Counted from the first letter of the stretch, positions 1 to 6,698 are shown. The stretch is 8,157 nucleotides of DNA from CAADGL01 sp964643885 (GCA_964643885.1 CAZXUI010000111.1:1-8157), one strand, 5' to 3'. The notes: a model not told the origin generated them from the sequence alone. Program-made: numbers and translations.

Positions 1-878
1 GCCGCTTCCGCGTGTCGGTGTTCCGGCAGAAGGGCAATATTTCGATGTCCCTGCGCCTGATTCCCTCCAAGCTGCTGACCATCGAGGAGATCGGGCTGCC
101 GGGCATTGTGCCGGTGCTGCTGCGGCGTCCGCGGGGGCTGTTCCTGGTGACCGGCCCCACCGGCTCGGGAAAAACGTCCACCCTGGGCGCGATGGTCAAC
201 TTCATCAACGAGAACTACGACCGGCACATCATCACCATCGAGGACCCGATCGAGTTCTACCACTCGCACAACAAGTCGATGGTGACCCAGCGCGAGGTGG
301 GCGTCGACGTGCCCAGCTTCGCCGAGGCCCTCCGCCGCGTGCTTCGCATGGACCCGGACGTGATCATGGTCGGCGAGCTGCGCGACCTGGAGACCATCGA
401 GGCCGCCCTGATGGCCGCCGAGACCGGGCACCTCGTCTTCGGCACCCTGCACACCACCGGCTGCCAGGGCACGATCAACCGCATCATCGACGCGTTCCCC
501 GTCGACCAGCAGGAGCAGATTCGCACGCAGCTCAGCGTTTCGCTGCTGGCGGTGCTCAGCCAGCAGCTTTGCCGGCGGGTCGACCGCCCGGGCATGGTGG
601 CCGCCTTCGAGTTCATGGCCATCACGTCGGCGATCGCGAACCTCATCCGCGAGAACAAGACCTTCCGCATCGACAGCGCCATCCAGGTGGGCAAGAAGTT
701 CGGCATGCAGTTGCTCGACGACCACCTGTGGGAACTCTTCACCGAGGGGAAAATCGGCAAGGACGAAATGATGGACAAGGCCCGCCGGGCCGGCGAACTG
801 CAGGAGCAGCTCAACAAGCACAACCCCGGCAACCGGAACAGCGGCGGGGAACCCCCGTCATCGCTGAGCGCGGGATAG
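1..878 (+). CDS. pilT: PilT-type type IV pilus retraction ATPase, 5'-truncated by the window edge
   Basis: Partial gene; the first full codon is at base 3 and reads R-F-R-V-S-V-F-R-Q, a stretch found inside PilT, so the real start lies upstream and GTG 12 is not the start. 291 residues are visible, against about 345-370 for whole PilT proteins. Numbering from the codon at 12: Walker A GPTGSGKT at 48-55, Asp box ITIEDPIEF at 74-82, Walker B region with GELRDLET at 121-128, and His box TGHLVFGTLHT at 138-148. These are followed by the PilT-like segments NRIIDAFP and QIRTQLSVSLLAVLSQQL, and by AIANLIRENK near the C-terminus. Members of this family form cytoplasmic hexamers that hydrolyse ATP to disassemble the pilus at its base. 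The AIANLIRE-type element and the missing four-cysteine zinc site separate it from PilB/GspE. The last 20 or so residues are Gly/Ser/Pro-rich and unlike the family. The neighbouring pilB lies 162 bases downstream. Family assignment is firm; the role in retraction is inferred. Confidence 0.93.
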   Translation, partial: RFRVSVFRQKGNISMSLRLIPSKLLTIEEIGLPGIVPVLLRRPRGLFLVTGPTGSGKTSTLGAMVNFINENYDRHIITIEDPIEFYHSHNKSMVTQREVGVDVPSFAEALRRVLRMDPDVIMVGELRDLETIEAALMAAETGHLVFGTLHTTGCQGTINRIIDAFPVDQQEQIRTQLSVSLLAVLSQQLCRRVDRPGMVAAFEFMAITSAIANLIRENKTFRIDSAIQVGKKFGMQLLDDHLWELFTEGKIGKDEMMDKARRAGELQEQLNKHNPGNRNSGGEPPSSLSAG

Positions 879-885
879 GACGGCG

Positions 886-918
886 GGGATCAGGGATCAG
901 GCATTGGGGATTAGGATC
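886..918. repeat. Degenerate G-rich heptamer array (GGGATCA type)
   Basis: Consecutive seven-base units are GGGATCA (886-892), GGGATCA (893-899), GGCATTG (900-906) and GGGATTA (907-913), then a decayed unit GGATCGT. The first two are identical and the next two each differ from them by one to three bases while keeping the period. The array starts 7 bases after the pilT stop codon. It resembles the short tandemly repeated heptamers known from cyanobacterial intergenic DNA; that similarity is from memory and not tested here. Confidence 0.6.
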
Positions 919-955
919 GTGCGGGACACCGCGAGGCGAGGCAACAAGGGTAAGC

Positions 956-984
956 AAAGAGTCGCAAATAGCCGACGACTTTTT
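956..984 (+). terminator. Possible intrinsic terminator after pilT
   Basis: AAAGAGTCG (956-964) can pair with CGACTTTTT (976-984), giving nine pairs including one G.U, around an 11-base loop. The descending arm ends in five T, a rare run in this G+C-rich window, and the A-rich left arm also suits an intrinsic terminator. The G+C core is only four pairs, so the structure is weak. It would separate pilT from pilB. Confidence 0.35.
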
Positions 985-992
985 CCTTACGA

Positions 993-1027
993 GCCACTAG
1001 TCACTAGCTACTAGTCACTGGCCACTG
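993..1027. repeat. Degenerate heptamer array (GYCACTR type)
   Basis: Five consecutive seven-base units without any spacer: GCCACTA (993), GTCACTA (1000), GCTACTA (1007), GTCACTG (1014), GCCACTG (1021). Each differs from the consensus GYCACTR by at most one base. The array ends three bases before the Shine-Dalgarno of pilB, so it is inside or beside the pilB leader. It includes an ACTAG-CTA-CTAGT dyad (1003-1015) and an AGTCA/TGACT dyad (1013-1030). It is unrelated in sequence to the G-rich array in the same gap but has the same period. Confidence 0.7.
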
Positions 1028-1040
1028 ACTGAGGCAGGAT

Positions 1041-2804
1041 ATGACGACGACCAAGACATCGGGCGCCGAGGGCAAGCGGGACCGCTACCGCGGCCGGCCC
1101 CTGGGACGCGTGCTGTTGAAGATGGGCACGGTGAACCAGGAGCAGCTCGACGAGGCGATGGCCATCCAGAAGCAGAAGCGCGGGCCGCTCGGGCAGATCC
1201 TGATCGACCTGGGCCACATCACCGACCAGGACCTGGTGCTGGCGATGGCGGCGCAGGCGGGGATGGACATCTCCGATGCGGACCGGCTGGAACCGTCGCC
1301 GGAGATTATCGCGAAAATTCCCGCGCAGATGGCGACGACCTACAAGGTCGTGCCGATGGAGTACGACGAGTCGAGCAACACGCTGACGGTGGCCATCGCC
1401 AGCCCGGACAACTTCCGCGCAACCGACGACCTGCAGACGCTGATGGGCTACAGCGTGCGGGCGGTGGTGGTCAAAAGCGAGGTCATCGAAAAAGCGCTGG
1501 CCGCCTTCTACGCCGAAAGCGACGAGTCCATCCAGGACGTGCTCAACGAGATGGGCGACGACGAGTTGCTCACCGAAATCGCCGACCGCGGCGAGTCGAT
1601 CGACCTGGCGACGATCCGCGAGATGGTCGAATCCTCGCCGGTCAAGAAGCTGCTGAACCTGGTGCTGCTGCAGGCCATTCGCGACAAGAGCTCCGACATC
1701 CACTTCGAGCCGTTCGAGGACGAGTTCAAGATGCGCTACCGCATCGACGGCGTCCTCTTCGAGATGCTCCCGCCGCCCAAGTACGTCGCCATGGCCATCA
1801 GCTCACGCATCAAGGTCATGGCCAACCTCGACATCGCCGAGCGCCGCCTCCCGCAGGACGGCCGCATCGAGCTGCTCGTCAAGGGCCGCCCGGTCGACCT
1901 GCGCGTCAGCGTGCTGCCGACCATGTTCGGCGAGAGCGTCGTGCTCCGCGTCCTCGACCGGGCGCAGGTCAATCTCGACCTCGACCAGATCGGATTCCGC
2001 GAGGAAGAGTCGGGCATCTTCCGCCAGCTCATCCGCAAGCCCCACGGCATCGTCATCGTCACCGGCCCCACCGGCTCCGGAAAGACGACCACCCTCTACT
2101 CCGCCCTGCGCGAGCTGAACACCCCGGAGGTCAAGATCCTCACCAGCGAGGACCCCGTCGAGTACGACATCGACGGCATGGTCCAGTGCCAGATCAAGCC
2201 CGACATCGGCTATACCTTCGCCCGCTGCCTGCGCGCCTTCCTGCGGCAGGACCCCGACATCATCCTCGTCGGCGAGATCCGCGACCTGGAGACCGCCCAG
2301 ATCGCCGTACAGGCCTCGCTCACTGGCCACCTGGTCTTCTCCACCCTGCACACCAACGACGCCCCGAGCTCGATCGCCCGCCTGCTCGACCTCGGCCTCG
2401 AGCCCTTCCTCGTCACCGCCACGCTCGAAGCGGTCCTCGCCCAGCGCCTCGTCCGCCGCATCTGCATCAACTGCAAGGAGGAGTACCAGCCCACCGAGGC
2501 CCAGCTCATGGAGCTCAACCTGCTCCCCGACGACGTCGCCGGCCGCGTCTTCTACTACGGCAAGGGCTGCGACTACTGCAACAACACCGGCTACAAGGGC
2601 CGCCTGGCGATCTTCGAGCTGATGGTCCTCGACGACGAAATGCGTGAGCTGATCATGCAGAGCGGCTCGACCGACGTTCTCCGCCAGCACGCCCGCAAAC
2701 GCGGCATGCGGACCCTCCGCGAAGCCGGCCTGCTGGGAATCTACGACGGAATCACGACGATCGAAGAGGTCGTCCGCGAAACCCTGGCCGAGGAGAAGGT
2801 CTAG
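1041..2804 (+). CDS. pilB: PilB/GspE/MshE-type assembly ATPase with tandem MshEN motifs
   Basis: A 587-residue cytoplasmic ATPase that would drive addition of pilin subunits through the GspF/PilC platform. The start is ATG 1041 with GAGG at 1031-1034. The N-terminus holds two 24-residue MshEN-type motifs, residues 20-43 (begins PLGRVLLKMG) and 49-72 (begins PLGQILIDLG), with the five-residue spacer KQKRG; this family binds cyclic di-GMP in MshE. The rest of the N-terminal domain runs to about residue 155. The motor has Walker A GPTGSGKT at 342-349, Asp box SEDPVEY at 369-375, Walker B region LVGEIRDLET near 409-418, and His box TGHLVFSTLHTND at 428-440. Four zinc-ligand cysteines, C475-x2-C478 and C510-x2-C513, mark it as an extension-type ATPase and not a PilT. 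Length is normal for the family. pilT lies upstream; the platform gene follows after an unusually long 310-base gap, so it may not share the transcript. Whether it serves a pilus or a secretion system cannot be decided here. Confidence 0.95.
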   Translation: MTTTKTSGAEGKRDRYRGRPLGRVLLKMGTVNQEQLDEAMAIQKQKRGPLGQILIDLGHITDQDLVLAMAAQAGMDISDADRLEPSPEIIAKIPAQMATTYKVVPMEYDESSNTLTVAIASPDNFRATDDLQTLMGYSVRAVVVKSEVIEKALAAFYAESDESIQDVLNEMGDDELLTEIADRGESIDLATIREMVESSPVKKLLNLVLLQAIRDKSSDIHFEPFEDEFKMRYRIDGVLFEMLPPPKYVAMAISSRIKVMANLDIAERRLPQDGRIELLVKGRPVDLRVSVLPTMFGESVVLRVLDRAQVNLDLDQIGFREEESGIFRQLIRKPHGIVIVTGPTGSGKTTTLYSALRELNTPEVKILTSEDPVEYDIDGMVQCQIKPDIGYTFARCLRAFLRQDPDIILVGEIRDLETAQIAVQASLTGHLVFSTLHTNDAPSSIARLLDLGLEPFLVTATLEAVLAQRLVRRICINCKEEYQPTEAQLMELNLLPDDVAGRVFYYGKGCDYCNNTGYKGRLAIFELMVLDDEMRELIMQSGSTDVLRQHARKRGMRTLREAGLLGIYDGITTIEEVVRETLAEEKV

Positions 2805-2833
2805 CGCTCTTCTCTCCGAGCCCCTGCGCGAAA

Positions 2834-2892
2834 GGTGGCATACTCTCGCCGAGCGGGAGGGTGGCATGCCCTCGCCGCAGGCGTGGGCATGC
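2834..2892. repeat. Palindromic repeat with adjacent half copy (REP-like)
   Basis: GGTGGCATACTCTCGCC (2834-2850) recurs as GGTGGCATGCCCTCGCC (2860-2876) with two differences and a 26-base period. The second copy forms the left arm of a near-perfect hairpin: GCATGCCCTCGCC (2864-2876), loop GCA, GGCGTGGGCATGC (2880-2892), thirteen positions with a single T.T mismatch. No T-run follows, so it is not a standard terminator. Its form suits a dispersed extragenic palindrome. Confidence 0.6.
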
Positions 2893-2988
2893 GGGCCGGG
2901 TGCGATGGACAGGCGCAGCTTGCCCGTGCTGACGCCGCTCCCCCGTCCGAAAACCACGTTTTTCCCGCGGCCCCGCACGCGTTTGGGG

Positions 2989-3017
2989 TTGCCGAGCCAC
3001 CTGGAATCGCAGATACT
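2989..3017 (+). promoter_or_regulatory. Weak sigma70-like promoter candidate upstream of gspF
   Basis: TTGCCG (2989-2994) and GATACT (3012-3017) are spaced by 17 bases, each matching four of six consensus positions. A start near 3024 would leave a leader of about 90 bases that contains two hairpins. The long gap after pilB makes a separate promoter sensible, but matches of this quality arise by chance. Confidence 0.28.
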
Positions 3018-3114
3018 GTTACAGGGCCGCGCGCCGCTGCGCGGGGTGTTGCGCGCATAAAGCCGTGTGGCCTAAGGTGTTACCGTCCCAGGACGGGCTC
3101 CAGGAGTCGTCTGC

Positions 3115-4380
3115 ATGCCGGTATTTCAGTTCCAGGCGCTCAATTCTTCCGGCCAGGAAGTCAAGGACGAGGTCGAGGCACCGACGCCCGATGAGGCCGT
3201 CGCCAAGATTCGTGGAATGGGCTATTTCCCGACCAAGGTCGCTGAAAAGTCCGCCAAGAAACGGATCTCGGTCACCAAGACCGCCAGCGGCGCCCGCCGC
3301 AAGGCCGCCGGCACCGGTTTCGGCTGGGTCTCCACCAAGCAGCTCACTCAGTTCACCCGCCAGCTCTCGACCCTTCAGGACGCCGGTCTGCCCATCCTTC
3401 GCAGTATCCGCATCCTCGAGCAGCAGGCCAAGCCAGGCATGCTCAAGAACTGCCTCAAGCAGATCGAGGAGGACGTCGAGGGCGGCGCCACGCTCTCCGA
3501 GGCCATGGCCCGCCATCCCAAGTGCTTCAACCGGCTCTACTCGAACATGGTCGCCGCCGGCGAGGCGGGCGGCGTGCTCGATACGATCCTCCAGCGACTG
3601 GCCGACTTCCTCGAAAAGGCCCAGCGCCTCAAGAGCAAGGTCATCGGCGCCATGATCTATCCGGCCGTGGTGATCACCATCGCCTCGGCCATCACGCTGG
3701 CGATCGTCATCTTCCTCGTGCCGCAGTTCCGCGACATCTTCGCGGATTTCGACGTGCACACGCTCCCGAAGATGACCGAGATGCTCATCTCCGTCTCCAA
3801 CTGGCTCATCAGCGGCACGCCCCCGGGCTGGCTGGTGATCCTGATGCTGCCGGTGATCGTCTGGGCCATCTACAAGCTGATCCGCCAGGCCCGCATCGGC
3901 CGCTACATCGTCGATTCGATCTGGCTGAAGATCCCGGTCGCCGGCCAGATCGTCGCCAAGAGCGGCATCGCCCGCTTCACCCGCACGCTGGGCACGCTGA
4001 TCAGCGCCGGCGTGCCGATCCTGGAGGCGATCAAGATCACCAAGGACACGACCGGCAACGAGGTCTACGCCACGATGCTGGGCAAGGTGCACGACTCGAT
4101 CCGCGAGGGCGACTCCTTCGCCAACCCCCTGCGCGCCAGCAAGTGCGTGGACGCGATCGTCGTGAATATGGTCGACGTCGGCGAGGAGACCGGCGAACTG
4201 GATAAGATGTTGTACAAGGTGGCGGACAATTACGACGAGGAGGTCGACACGCTGGTCGCCTCGCTGATCAGCCTGCTCGAACCGATCCTCGTGATTGTCC
4301 TGGGTACGATCGTCGGGTTCATCGTGATTTCGTTGTATCTTCCGATGATCCACCTGATTCAGGGCCTGACGAACCAGTAG
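3115..4380 (+). CDS. pilC: PilC/GspF inner-membrane platform protein
   Basis: A 421-residue protein of the T2SSF family, close to the usual length of about 400. It forms the inner-membrane platform on which the ATPases act and prepilins are handed to the filament. The start is ATG 3115, eight bases after AGGAG (3102-3106). The N-terminus M-P-V-F-Q-F-Q-A-L is typical. Two homologous cytoplasmic domains are seen, the first starting FTRQLSTLQDAGLPIL at about residue 80 and the second FTRTLGTLISAGVPILEAI at about residue 288. Each carries the family's acidic helix, with AAGEAGGVLD in the first and DVGEETGELDKML in the second. Hydrophobic segments lie at about 180-206, 239-256 and 380-413. It is followed after 82 bases by a prepilin, consistent with one transcript for platform and subunits. 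The symbol could equally be gspF; the data do not separate pilus from secretion usage. Confidence 0.94.
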   Translation: MPVFQFQALNSSGQEVKDEVEAPTPDEAVAKIRGMGYFPTKVAEKSAKKRISVTKTASGARRKAAGTGFGWVSTKQLTQFTRQLSTLQDAGLPILRSIRILEQQAKPGMLKNCLKQIEEDVEGGATLSEAMARHPKCFNRLYSNMVAAGEAGGVLDTILQRLADFLEKAQRLKSKVIGAMIYPAVVITIASAITLAIVIFLVPQFRDIFADFDVHTLPKMTEMLISVSNWLISGTPPGWLVILMLPVIVWAIYKLIRQARIGRYIVDSIWLKIPVAGQIVAKSGIARFTRTLGTLISAGVPILEAIKITKDTTGNEVYATMLGKVHDSIREGDSFANPLRASKCVDAIVVNMVDVGEETGELDKMLYKVADNYDEEVDTLVASLISLLEPILVIVLGTIVGFIVISLYLPMIHLIQGLTNQ

Positions 4381-4439
4381 TCGGGTCTGCCGCCGGGATG
4401 CGTCGGGTGCGTCGTTCGGGCAACACAGGCGGCGGCACA

Positions 4440-4459
4440 GTCCGCCGGGACGAGGTGAT
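4440..4459 (+). promoter_or_regulatory. Ribosome binding site of prepilin 1 with abutting small hairpin
   Basis: GTCC-GCCG-GGAC (4440-4451) forms a four-pair hairpin that ends at the base directly before GAGGTGAT (4452-4459). The Shine-Dalgarno is the strongest in the window and fixes ATG 4463 as the start. Confidence 0.5.
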
Positions 4460-4462
4460 GAC

Positions 4463-5539
4463 ATGAAGGGACGAGCAAACAGGCACGCGGTCGGTTTCAC
4501 GCTGATCGAGCTCTTGACCGTAATCGCGATCATTTCGCTGCTGATCGGCATCCTGGTGCCGTCGCTCTCCGCGGCGCGCAACCAGGCCCGCAACGCCAGC
4601 TCCGCCGGCCTGATCAAGGCCATCGAGACCGGCGCGGAGATGTTCCACAGCGAGAACGGCAGCTACCCGCGCTCCGGCGGCGGAAACCCGTTCTACGCGT
4701 CCAGTTTCGACCCGCCCAATCTGCCGGTGAAGATTCTGACCGGCGCACAGTGGATCGGGCTCCAACTCATGGGCGCCGACCAGCTCGGCTTCGTCAAGCC
4801 GACCCTCCAGAACGACACCAGCACCGCGGGAACGCCGGACGGCGTGATCAACGAGCAGGACTGGCAGGCTTGGTATGACCCGACGGCGCCGACCGACAAG
4901 TTCGCCCGGCTCGGACCCTACGTCAATCCGGACCCCAAGAACGTCAAGACGCCGATTCAGTACGTCCAGGAGAATCCGGACGCGTCGAACGCGCCCGCCG
5001 TCCTTCTCGAAGACGACTCCAACCCGGCCGTCTGGGCCAACGGCCGCCTGGCATTCTTCGTCGACGCCCACGGCTTCCCGATCCTCTACTATCGCGCCAA
5101 CGCCTTCGCCAAGCAGCCGATCTCAGCCGGTGGTCCGGCGGACAACTCCAGCTATCGCGCTGGCAACTACGACCAGACGCACAATGGCTACATCACCGGC
5201 TACGATGCCCTCAACGGCGAGATGCCGGTGACCGGCTACAACCAGGGTTGGGATCTCAACGGCCGCGGCGGCCCGCCGGGCCAGCCGGTCCACCCCATGG
5301 GCTACATCGGCTGGGCGAACCCTCAGCAGGCGCAGGACAACGGCAACTGGCCGGAAGCTTCACCCAGCTTTGCCACGGCGCTGCTCGACCGCTCGATCTT
5401 CGACACGACCTCGCGCGGCGGAAATCGCGGCCGGCTCGCGGCCCTCAAACCCGAGACCTTCGTGCTGATCGCCCCGGGCCGCGACGGCCTCTATGGCACG
5501 TCGGATGACATCAAGAACTTCGCGGCCGGTGGAGAGTAA
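4463..5539 (+). CDS. GspG-like pseudopilin, enlarged (prepilin 1)
   Basis: 358 residues. The start is ATG 4463 behind GAGGTGAT (4452-4459), an excellent Shine-Dalgarno. The class III leader MKGRANRHAVG would be cut after G11; the mature protein begins FTLIELLTVIAII with Glu at +5, then a hydrophobic helix to about residue 36. SENGSYP (63-69) matches the position and form of the conserved NG-x-YP segment after the GspG helix. DAHGFPILYYRA (from 201) corresponds to the D-x-WG-x-P-x2-Y element of GspG, and GRDGLYGTSDDIKNF (339-353) resembles the C-terminal calcium-binding loop of GspG. GspG itself is about 140 residues, so roughly 200 residues of Asn/Pro/Gly-rich sequence are inserted between helix and loop. 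It would be a periplasmic filament subunit anchored by its helix. It shares its scaffold with the next gene, so the two are probably ancient duplicates. The exact role, major or minor subunit, is not known. Confidence 0.88.
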   Translation: MKGRANRHAVGFTLIELLTVIAIISLLIGILVPSLSAARNQARNASSAGLIKAIETGAEMFHSENGSYPRSGGGNPFYASSFDPPNLPVKILTGAQWIGLQLMGADQLGFVKPTLQNDTSTAGTPDGVINEQDWQAWYDPTAPTDKFARLGPYVNPDPKNVKTPIQYVQENPDASNAPAVLLEDDSNPAVWANGRLAFFVDAHGFPILYYRANAFAKQPISAGGPADNSSYRAGNYDQTHNGYITGYDALNGEMPVTGYNQGWDLNGRGGPPGQPVHPMGYIGWANPQQAQDNGNWPEASPSFATALLDRSIFDTTSRGGNRGRLAALKPETFVLIAPGRDGLYGTSDDIKNFAAGGE

Positions 5540-5548
5540 CGCAGCCGA

Positions 5549-5569
5549 GCGCCCCCTGGGCGCCAGGAG
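5549..5569 (+). promoter_or_regulatory. Ribosome binding site of prepilin 2 with two competing hairpins
   Basis: GCGCCC-CCT-GGGCGC (5549-5563) leaves the AGGAG at 5565-5569 free. An alternative pairing, CCTGG-GCG-CCAGG (5555-5567), would bury the AGG of that same Shine-Dalgarno. The two are mutually exclusive. No ligand or partner is suggested by the sequence. Confidence 0.4.
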
Positions 5570-5575
5570 TCGATC

Positions 5576-6658
5576 ATGAGTTGGATGCGAAAGTCGAACC
5601 CCGCCCGGCCCGGCTTCACCCTCGTCGAGCTCCTCGTCGTCGTGGCCATCATCGTCCTGCTCGTCGGCCTGCTCGTCCCGGCCGTCAGCGCAGTGCGAAA
5701 GAACGCCCGCAACACGGCCACTCGCTCGACGCAGCAGGCCATCTCCACGGGCATCGAGGCCTACCGCGCCGATCAGCGAGTCGGCGGCTCCTATCCGCCC
5801 GGCCATTCGGACTACGGACTGGGCAATCAGAACGCCTTCCGCGTGAACAACCCCTACATCAACCAGGGCGTTCCCAATCCGGCCTTCCGCATCACCGGCG
5901 CCGGGCTGCTCGTCTGGGCTCTGGCCGGCGCGGATCTGCTCGGCACGCCCGGTTTCCGCACGAGCCGCTCCGATAGCCGGCAGTGGGCCGACGATACTGA
6001 TCCCAACGACGGCGGGTTGTACGAGCTCGATGGCTTCCAGCCGAAGGTCGCCCGCTCCGGCCCCTTCGTCGATCTCAGCCGCGTGAAGGTCTCCACCTTC
6101 AATCCCGGCCGCAACAGCTTCGATATCGAGGCCGAGATGGAGGCCCGCGAGAGCTCCGGCCGCGGCTTCGTCGACCGCCGCTACCCGATGTTCCTCGACG
6201 GGCACGGCTTCCCGATCCTCTACTGGCGGGCCGACCCGGCCGGCAACGTCATCGCCGACGACGCCGGCGGCCGCAGCCTCTCCGGCAGCGGTGGCCCGCC
6301 CGGCACCACGCCGCGCGGCGTCTACCACTACGCCGAGAACGAGTCGCTGCTGGGCTTCGGCGACCAGGCGCTCTACACGCTGATCCTGCGGCCGACCAAC
6401 GCGCCCGAGTCGCAGATTCACAGGCTGCGGCTCGGTTCGGGCTTCAGCTACAACTGGACGGTTCAGGACTTCGAGGATCAGGCGAGCTCGACCACGACCT
6501 ACAGCTTTGTTCGCTACATCTACGACGCCAACGTCCGGGCGCGGCTCCAGCCGCAGAACGCGGACTCGTACCTGCTGGTCAGCCCCGGCGAAGATGGGAT
6601 TTACGGCTCGGGTGACGACATCACCAACTTCAATCACAACGGCGGCGTGCTCGAGTAG
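5576..6658 (+). CDS. GspG-like pseudopilin, enlarged (prepilin 2)
   Basis: 360 residues, starting at ATG 5576, six bases after AGGAG (5565-5569) and 36 bases after the previous gene. The leader MSWMRKSNPARPG would be cut after G13; the mature N-terminus FTLVELLVVVAII has Glu at +5. It is similar to prepilin 1 along its length: GADLLG against GADQLG, GPFVDL against GPYVNP, DGHGFPILYWRA (from 208), and the terminal GEDGIYGSGDDITNF loop (338-352), only 8 residues from the C-terminus. The middle is unlike prepilin 1 in detail, so the pair has diverged far. The GspG-type loop with paired Asp suggests a calcium site, an inference from PulG/GspG structures. It would be processed by a prepilin peptidase and assembled with its neighbours. 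No cysteine is visible, so no disulphide stabilises it. Which neighbour it contacts is unknown. Confidence 0.87.
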   Translation: MSWMRKSNPARPGFTLVELLVVVAIIVLLVGLLVPAVSAVRKNARNTATRSTQQAISTGIEAYRADQRVGGSYPPGHSDYGLGNQNAFRVNNPYINQGVPNPAFRITGAGLLVWALAGADLLGTPGFRTSRSDSRQWADDTDPNDGGLYELDGFQPKVARSGPFVDLSRVKVSTFNPGRNSFDIEAEMEARESSGRGFVDRRYPMFLDGHGFPILYWRADPAGNVIADDAGGRSLSGSGGPPGTTPRGVYHYAENESLLGFGDQALYTLILRPTNAPESQIHRLRLGSGFSYNWTVQDFEDQASSTTTYSFVRYIYDANVRARLQPQNADSYLLVSPGEDGIYGSGDDITNFNHNGGVLE

Positions 6659-6667
6659 CGGCCGTCG

Positions 6668-6690
6668 GTCCGGGCCGCCGGACAGAAGGG
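6668..6690 (+). promoter_or_regulatory. Ribosome binding site of prepilin 3 with upstream hairpin; decides the GTG start
   Basis: GTCCGG-GCCG-CCGGAC (6668-6683) is a perfect six-pair hairpin ending three bases before AAGGG (6686-6690), which lies eight bases before GTG 6699. This Shine-Dalgarno and the leader M-R-R-G directly before the conserved F-S-L-V-E show that translation starts at 6699. Confidence 0.55.
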
Positions 6691-6698
6691 ATCGTCGC

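Larger units (their letters stand above)
2805..3114. other. 310-base intergenic region between pilB and gspF
   Basis: No convincing gene. Short open frames here (for example from 2835 or 2866 on +, and several on -) lack a good ribosome binding site and family-like sequence, and run through the repeat hairpin. The region holds a direct repeat and palindrome at 2834-2892, a GC-rich hairpin at 3027-3044 (CCGCGC/GCGCGG, six-base loop), a weak promoter candidate at 2989-3017, and a small hairpin at 3083-3096 next to the gspF Shine-Dalgarno. It contains the longest A/T-rich patches of the gap near 2950-2963 (AAAACCACGTTTTT). Confidence 0.7.

Noticed and set aside
993..1027. CRISPR-like or iteron array
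   Set aside because: Units are contiguous seven-mers without spacers; far too short for CRISPR repeats, and no cas or replication gene is near.
2793..2814. Dyad GAGAAG/CTTCTC over the pilB stop codon as a terminator
   Set aside because: Six pairs with a ten-base loop, partly inside the coding sequence, low G+C in the stem and no T-run.
1803..2978. 391-residue open frame on the - strand across the pilB motor domain
   Set aside because: Opposite the Walker and zinc motifs of pilB; Glu/Asp/Gly/Ala-rich and without family features.
2835..3194. Small + strand open frames between pilB and gspF
   Set aside because: They run through the palindromic repeat, lack a good ribosome binding site, and one overlaps the gspF start.
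3019..4623. 534-residue open frame on the - strand across gspF
   Set aside because: Shadow of a G+C-rich gene: Asp/His/Arg/Ala-rich low-complexity product, no ribosome binding site, exactly opposite a strongly conserved family.
6507..6698. N-terminal extension of prepilin 3 from an upstream ATG
   Set aside because: Lies in another frame of prepilin 2, encodes Arg/Thr/Ser-rich nonsense, and would put about 64 residues before the leader peptidase site; GTG 6699 has its own ribosome binding site.
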